Positions 61,116 to 64,000 of a stretch of 64,000 nt of DNA are shown here, piece by piece. Source of the DNA: Methanosarcinales archaeon. GTDB lineage: Archaea > Halobacteriota > UBA148 > JAUWXC01. The position numbers and the translations under genes are program-made. Positions within the stretch are counted from its first letter, which is position 1. Each line of letters begins with the position of its first letter. The stretch is taken from positions 512,433 through 576,432 of the forward strand of contig CP061209.1 in the NCBI GenBank assembly GCA_026016205.1, written 5' to 3'. Below the pieces are notes generated by a model. The model did no database searches. It saw only the letters and a list, made by a program, of their open reading frames with translations, and was not told the DNA's origin.

Positions 61116-61595
61116 TTATGGGCTATATCCCAAATCGTTAGTGTAGACACCTTTTTCTAACTTTTTCAAGACTCCTTTTTTACACAGATTGCTTAAGGCA
61201 CGGCTAACACTCGCTTTGGACTTTTTCATATGTCTTGCTATTTGTCCTGTTGTTAACACTCCCTTTTCTTTAGGAGCGATTTCATCAAAGAGTTTTAATA
61301 TCTCAACTTCTAAATGGCTAGCGACCCTCCTCAGAATGCTCCATTCATATATCGCTTTAGACAATTTTCCAATTCTTAGATTAATGTTATTTATGATCTC
61401 CATATCTCCTGATATGCTAGATGACATGCCACTTATAAATCTACTGAATTCTCTAAATTCACCTTCTGACAATACTTCATCTTGATTTGGAGTTATTTGA
61501 GTACCAGTCTTCTCGCTTGTTCCTACCTTAAATACATGTTTTTTACCGTTCATATTTATCACTATAGTTGAGTTCCACTTAAAAGTATTTAACAC
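61116..61595 (-). CDS. Winged-helix (MarR/TrmB-like) regulator
   Basis: About 159 aa; the C-terminal 60 residues form a winged helix (GVLTTGQIARHMKKSKASVSRALSNLCKKGVLKKLEKGVY). The N-terminal half is helical and probably dimerises. GTG 61595 overlaps a palindrome, so the true start may be the ATG at 61553 (MNGKKHVF). It is divergent from hicB and is the likely regulator of this cassette. Confidence 0.7.
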   Translation of the reverse strand: MLNTFKWNSTIVINMNGKKHVFKVGTSEKTGTQITPNQDEVLSEGEFREFSRFISGMSSSISGDMEIINNINLRIGKLSKAIYEWSILRRVASHLEVEILKLFDEIAPKEKGVLTTGQIARHMKKSKASVSRALSNLCKKGVLKKLEKGVYTNDLGYSP

Positions 61596-61604
61596 TTATG
61601 TTAA
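61589..61604. promoter_or_regulatory. Palindrome at the regulator start
   Basis: TTAACA-CTTA-TGTTAA, two exact 6-bp arms with a 4-bp spacer, covers the GTG start of the HTH gene in the 107-bp region divergent to hicB. It is a candidate autoregulatory operator. Confidence 0.45.
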
Positions 61605-61655
61605 TAGTTTTGTATAATTTAGAAATATGTAGCGATATCTTTATAACAAAAGTAA

Positions 61656-61686
61656 CATATAAATACATTACCGTATTAATGTGGAT
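61656..61686 (+). promoter_or_regulatory. hicB promoter with adjacent inverted repeat
   Basis: CATATAAATA at 61656-61665 resembles a TATA box. It is followed by CATTA-CCGTAT-TAATG (61666-61681), an inverted repeat located where transcription would start, and then GGGGAG before the hicB ATG. This suggests repressor control. Confidence 0.4.
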
Positions 61687-61702
61687 CAGTCAGGGGAGAG
61701 AA

Positions 61703-61912
61703 ATGGAATTTAAAGTTGTGATCAGAGAGGATAAGGAGGATGGAGGATACAACGTTAGTTGTCCTGCTCTACCCGGTTGTCACTCTCAGGGTGAGACAAT
61801 AGAAGAGGCGTTGGAGAACATCAAAGAGGCAATTCAAGGTTGTATAGAAGTCTTAAATCAAAGAGCAAAAGCCGTTAGCACAAACGAGAACGTGGTAGAA
61901 GTAGCTGTTTGA
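61703..61912 (+). CDS. hicB: HicB-like antitoxin (short form)
   Basis: 69 aa with the HicB/UPF0150 core: FKVVIREDKEDGGYNVSCPALPGCHSQGETIEEALENIKEAI. The protein ends without the C-terminal DNA-binding domain carried by many HicB antitoxins. ATG 61703 has GGGGAG upstream; the frame extends further upstream but without a good start. It precedes hicA by 81 bp, the reverse of the usual toxin-first order. Confidence 0.82.
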   Translation: MEFKVVIREDKEDGGYNVSCPALPGCHSQGETIEEALENIKEAIQGCIEVLNQRAKAVSTNENVVEVAV

Positions 61913-61964
61913 AGTGGTGAGACTTCCCGTTAATATTGTCAACATAGTTTTATTTAGCGTTAAT

Positions 61965-61972
61965 CTTATATA
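61965..61972 (+). promoter_or_regulatory. TATA box before hicA
   Basis: CTTATATA is centred about 25 bp upstream of the hicA GTG, which would place the transcript start at or next to the start codon. hicA may thus be expressed from its own leaderless message as well as from hicB. Confidence 0.35.
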
Positions 61973-61993
61973 CCGCCGATAGAATTACCTTTT

Positions 61994-62215
61994 GTGACAA
62001 AATTAAAAGTCAGATCTGGAATGAAGGCAGTAAAAGCTTTCAGAAAAGCTGGCTGGAGCGTGACCAGATACAAGAAAAACCACATTATTATGGAAAAAGC
62101 TGGTTCTATCGTTACTCTTTCTGTCCCAAAACACAAAGAGCTTAAGAGGGGGACCCTTAGAGATCTAATCAAAGACGCTGGCTTAACTGTAGAAGAGTTT
62201 GTAGACCTATTGTGA
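61994..62215 (+). CDS. hicA: HicA-like mRNA interferase toxin
   Basis: 73 aa of the YcfA/HicA double-stranded-RNA-binding-like fold: MKAVKAFRKAGWSVTRYKKNHIIM with the catalytic His30, then TLSVPKHKELKRGTLRDLIKDAGLTVEEF. It should cleave mRNA when not bound by HicB. GTG 61994 is the start. The stop is 10 bp from the direct repeat at the zinc-ribbon gene's end, so it runs convergent into that gene. Confidence 0.85.
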   Translation: MTKLKVRSGMKAVKAFRKAGWSVTRYKKNHIIMEKAGSIVTLSVPKHKELKRGTLRDLIKDAGLTVEEFVDLL

Positions 62216-62225
62216 TTAATTATAC

Positions 62226-62282
62226 TCACCTAAACGACCCCTTCACATCCTTCTTGGGCGCCTCCTCGTGATATTCGCACTC
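62226..62282 (-). repeat. Direct repeat, right copy, flanking the hicBA cassette
   Basis: 57 bp matching 61008-61064 with one mismatch. This copy is the functional end of the intact zinc-ribbon gene. Confidence 0.88.
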
Positions 62283-62369
62283 TGCGCACATCCATTCATC
62301 GAGAACGAATTCCAGGCTTGCGCCGCAATTGGGGCATTTTTTCGTTTTCGGCTGCGCCACATCACACAT
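62226..62369 (-). CDS. Small zinc-ribbon protein downstream of archease
   Basis: 47 aa, with two Cys pairs, CPNCG and CAEC, spaced as in a zinc ribbon, then EYHEEAPKKDVKGSFR. Its ATG overlaps the archease stop by 8 bp (ATGTGTGA), so it is co-translated with archease. The function is unknown, but the coupling suggests a role in RNA ligation or processing. Its last 57 bp are duplicated at 61008. Confidence 0.7.
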   Translation of the reverse strand: MCDVAQPKTKKCPNCGASLEFVLDEWMCAECEYHEEAPKKDVKGSFR

Positions 62370-62784
62370 CTAAAATCACCTGCGCCATCCACTTTCCATC
62401 TCGCTTCTTGATCTCCATGTTGTGATACGTGCAAGCCTTGACATCTATCTTTGGCTTGTGCTTTTCGGCGTCGATGGGTTCGCCAAATATCTTCGCGTGC
62501 AGCTTCATCTGTTTTTCGTCGACCTTGACGTCGAACTTGGAAAATGCCAATCCTTCAGAGTCGACGTAAAAGAGCAACTCATTCAGCCAATCGAACATCA
62601 GCGACTTTAGGTCCTCGCCCTTGACCTCGATCTCTTTCGTAACCTTGGGCGCAACGTTTTTCGTTTCCAGCATGACCTCGAACATCGCAAGGGCGGCGTT
62701 GGCAAACAATTCATCCTGCGTCTCACCGTACGCCCTGAAGCAAACGTCCGCCGTCGCAAAATCTAGGAACTCAAATTTTTTCAT
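62362..62784 (-). CDS. Archease, RtcB activator
   Basis: 140 aa that speeds up guanylylation and turnover of RtcB. It has ADVCFRAYGETQDELFANAALAMFEVM, DWLNELLFYVDSEGLAFS, and the C-terminal AC-T-Y-HNMEIKKRDGKW. The usual N-terminal DHTAD reads DFATAD, so the His is missing but the Asp kept. ATG 62784 gives the family start MKKFEFLD. It is divergent to the methyltransferase gene and lies 7 kb from rtcB. Confidence 0.9.
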   Translation of the reverse strand: MKKFEFLDFATADVCFRAYGETQDELFANAALAMFEVMLETKNVAPKVTKEIEVKGEDLKSLMFDWLNELLFYVDSEGLAFSKFDVKVDEKQMKLHAKIFGEPIDAEKHKPKIDVKACTYHNMEIKKRDGKWMAQVILDV

Positions 62785-62816
62785 ATCCACACACACAAAC
62801 CTTATCACAAGCAACC

Positions 62817-62826
62817 TTTATATAAG
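62817..62826 (+). promoter_or_regulatory. TATA box of the SPOUT methyltransferase gene
   Basis: TTTATATAAG lies only 14 bp before ATG 62840. With normal archaeal spacing, transcription would start near 62846, after that ATG. ATG 62855, which has GAGG at 62842-62845, is therefore a possible real start. Confidence 0.4.
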
Positions 62827-62839
62827 AATAGTCTAATCT

Positions 62840-63667
62840 ATGAGGAAATACGAGATGTGCAACGGTAATCTGGCGATAATAATACCATCGTCCTTGACAT
62901 CTGAAAGCAAGGATCAACGAATCAAGACATACAAAGTAGGACAAATCGCCAGGGCGGCGTCCATCTTCAGGGTGGACAAAATCACCATATATAGAGACCC
63001 TGAATACGATGACAGCAAATTCATCGACCTGGTGCTTAGATACGCGGAAACGCCGCAATATCTGAGAAAACACCTCTTCCCCTTGATGGATGAGCTTAAG
63101 TATGCGGGAGTGATTCCGCCGCTACGGACACCGCACCATCCATTGCGTTCATCTCCTGAAGTGGGAGAATATCGAGAAGGAGTCGTGGTCGGATCTGACG
63201 AAGGCGCTTGGGTCGATATCGGCGTAGAAGGCCCAGTTCCGTTGCGTGCTGATAGGACAGTGCACAAGGGAGAGCGCGTGACCGTCAGGATCTTTTCGCG
63301 AAAACCTCTGCAAGTCGAGCTGTGGGATAAAAATCGAATCCCCCAGTACTGGGGATACCAAACCGAGATTGCAGGAACGTTAGGAAAAACGCTCAAAGCA
63401 CAGCTGCTGGTAATTGCAGCATCGAAAAAAGGCAGTACCGTCGATGGGCAATTGCTAACAAAATTGCAAAAGGCACTGCAAAAAAGCGTCTCGGTCGCGT
63501 TTGGGTCACCAGCAAGAGGAATCGATGACATTCTGCACGAGGAAGGCTGCACGCTTTCCGACCTTGCAGATTACGTCATCAACACCATACCAAACCAGGG
63601 AACTGCCACCGTTAGAACAGAGGAGGGAGTGTTCGCAACCCTGTCGATACTAAACATAGTCAGATAA
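62840..63667 (+). CDS. SPOUT-class RNA methyltransferase (COG2106)
   Basis: 275 aa (270 from ATG 62855). The SPOUT fold is split by an OB-like insertion (EYREGVVVGSDEGAWVDIGVEGPVPLRADRTVHKGERVTVRI). The knot end has VAFGSPARGIDDIL and NTIPNQGTATVRTEEGVFATL with the SAM-binding loop. It precedes rpl3 in many archaea and is thought to modify rRNA. Exact target unknown. Confidence 0.88.
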   Translation: MRKYEMCNGNLAIIIPSSLTSESKDQRIKTYKVGQIARAASIFRVDKITIYRDPEYDDSKFIDLVLRYAETPQYLRKHLFPLMDELKYAGVIPPLRTPHHPLRSSPEVGEYREGVVVGSDEGAWVDIGVEGPVPLRADRTVHKGERVTVRIFSRKPLQVELWDKNRIPQYWGYQTEIAGTLGKTLKAQLLVIAASKKGSTVDGQLLTKLQKALQKSVSVAFGSPARGIDDILHEEGCTLSDLADYVINTIPNQGTATVRTEEGVFATLSILNIVR

Positions 63668-63678
63668 TGGAGTGAAAA

Positions 63679-64000
63679 ATGGCAACAATACATAACCCCA
63701 GAAAGGGTTCCTTGGCATTTAGCCCAAGAAAAAGAGCAAAATCGCCAGTAGCAAGATTCGGGTCCTGGCCAGAGAGCGAGGGTGAGCCAAAAATACAGGG
63801 ATTTGCCGGTTACAAAGCCGGAATGACCCATCTGACAATGATAGATGACAGTCCGCATAGCCTCACAGAGGGCATGGAAATTTCGGTTCCAGCCACGGTT
63901 ATCGAGGTGCCTGCTATGAAAGTAGCAGCTATTCGAGTTTATTCCCATACGCCATATGGCACTAAATCAATAACAGAAGCATGGGCAAAAAAACTGGACC
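63679..64000 (+). CDS. rpl3: Ribosomal protein L3, 5' part
   Basis: The first 107 codons only; the gene runs off the window. [23 protein letters not shown] and [16 protein letters not shown] are typical of archaeal L3. GGAGTGA precedes the ATG. It normally starts the large S10/spc ribosomal protein operon. Confidence 0.93.
   Translation, partial: MATIHNPRKGSLAFSPRKRAKSPVARFGSWPESEGEPKIQGFAGYKAGMTHLTMIDDSPHSLTEGMEISVPATVIEVPAMKVAAIRVYSHTPYGTKSITEAWAKKLD

Noticed and set aside
59060-62225. Integrase or transposase for the cassettes
   Set aside because: No tyrosine or serine recombinase motif, DDE triad, or terminal inverted repeats were seen in any of the three cassettes.

Overview
The window is archaeal chromosome, almost certainly from a euryarchaeote related to methanogens. 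The evidence is aIF2-gamma, a multi-subunit RNA polymerase (H, B, A', A'', E', P, Spt4), archaeal-only ribosomal proteins, exosome, proteasome alpha, RNase P proteins and intron-containing tRNA genes. Archaeal pterin (MptA) and flavin genes and a methanogen-type zinc seryl-tRNA synthetase (SerRS) point towards methanogens or their relatives such as ANME-1/Syntrophoarchaeia. That lineage is an inference. One caveat is that rpoB is a single unsplit gene, unlike most Methanomicrobia. Desulfoferrodoxin and rubrerythrin fit an anaerobe.

Layout. 1-4.1 kb: end of a membrane protein, CTP synthase with a degenerate glutaminase domain, an AAA+ ATPase and a PhnP-like hydrolase. 4.1-8.3 kb is accessory: an amber-interrupted small ORF, a zinc-finger/AbrB gene, a UPF0316 membrane protein, a Cas4-like nuclease, vapBC between direct repeats, and the rubrerythrin-desulfoferrodoxin pair. 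8.3-24 kb holds information-processing genes: aIF2-gamma, FCF1-like PIN, rpoE', spt4, CoA kinase, S24e, S27ae, the KEOPS genes kae1/bud32/pcc1, S15, a DHH nuclease, SerRS, S3ae, phosphoglycerate mutase, a TGS GTPase and L15e. 22.6-28.8 kb is the classic archaeal exosome superoperon: RNase P p30 and Pop5, psmA, SBDS, Rrp4, Rrp41, Rrp42, L37ae, rpoP, a second Pcc1-like gene and prefoldin beta. 29-40.3 kb is mixed: LeuA/CimA, CBS protein, Na/Pi transporter with PhoU, MptA, a RecA-like ATPase, RPA pair, OGG, pyrimidine reductase, TRAM protein and beta-CASP nuclease. 40.5-53.7 kb is the RNA polymerase-str operon: tRNA-Lys, rpoH, rpoB, rpoA', rpoA'', L30e, nusA, S12, S7, EF-2, EF-1alpha and S10. tRNA-Arg, an intron-containing tRNA-Ser and rtcB follow. 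55.6-62.3 kb is a second, AT-richer accessory stretch: a 1154-aa type IIG restriction-modification enzyme, small membrane proteins, a LamG-like protein, an HTH regulator and HicB/HicA. The window ends with a zinc ribbon, archease, a SPOUT methyltransferase and the start of rpl3.

The most striking pattern links the accessory stretches. Three times, a small cassette (vapBC; hicBA plus HTH regulator; three small mostly membrane genes) lies just downstream of an intact gene, and on its far side is a short second copy of that gene's 3' end in the same orientation. At vapBC the 72-bp repeat spans the ends of two convergent genes, as a target duplication would. No integrase or transposase is visible in any cassette. 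Other points worth checking are the CTP synthase that lacks its glutaminase Cys and His, an amber codon inside a small ORF, and the clustering of an intron-bearing tRNA-Ser with the RNA ligase RtcB near archease.
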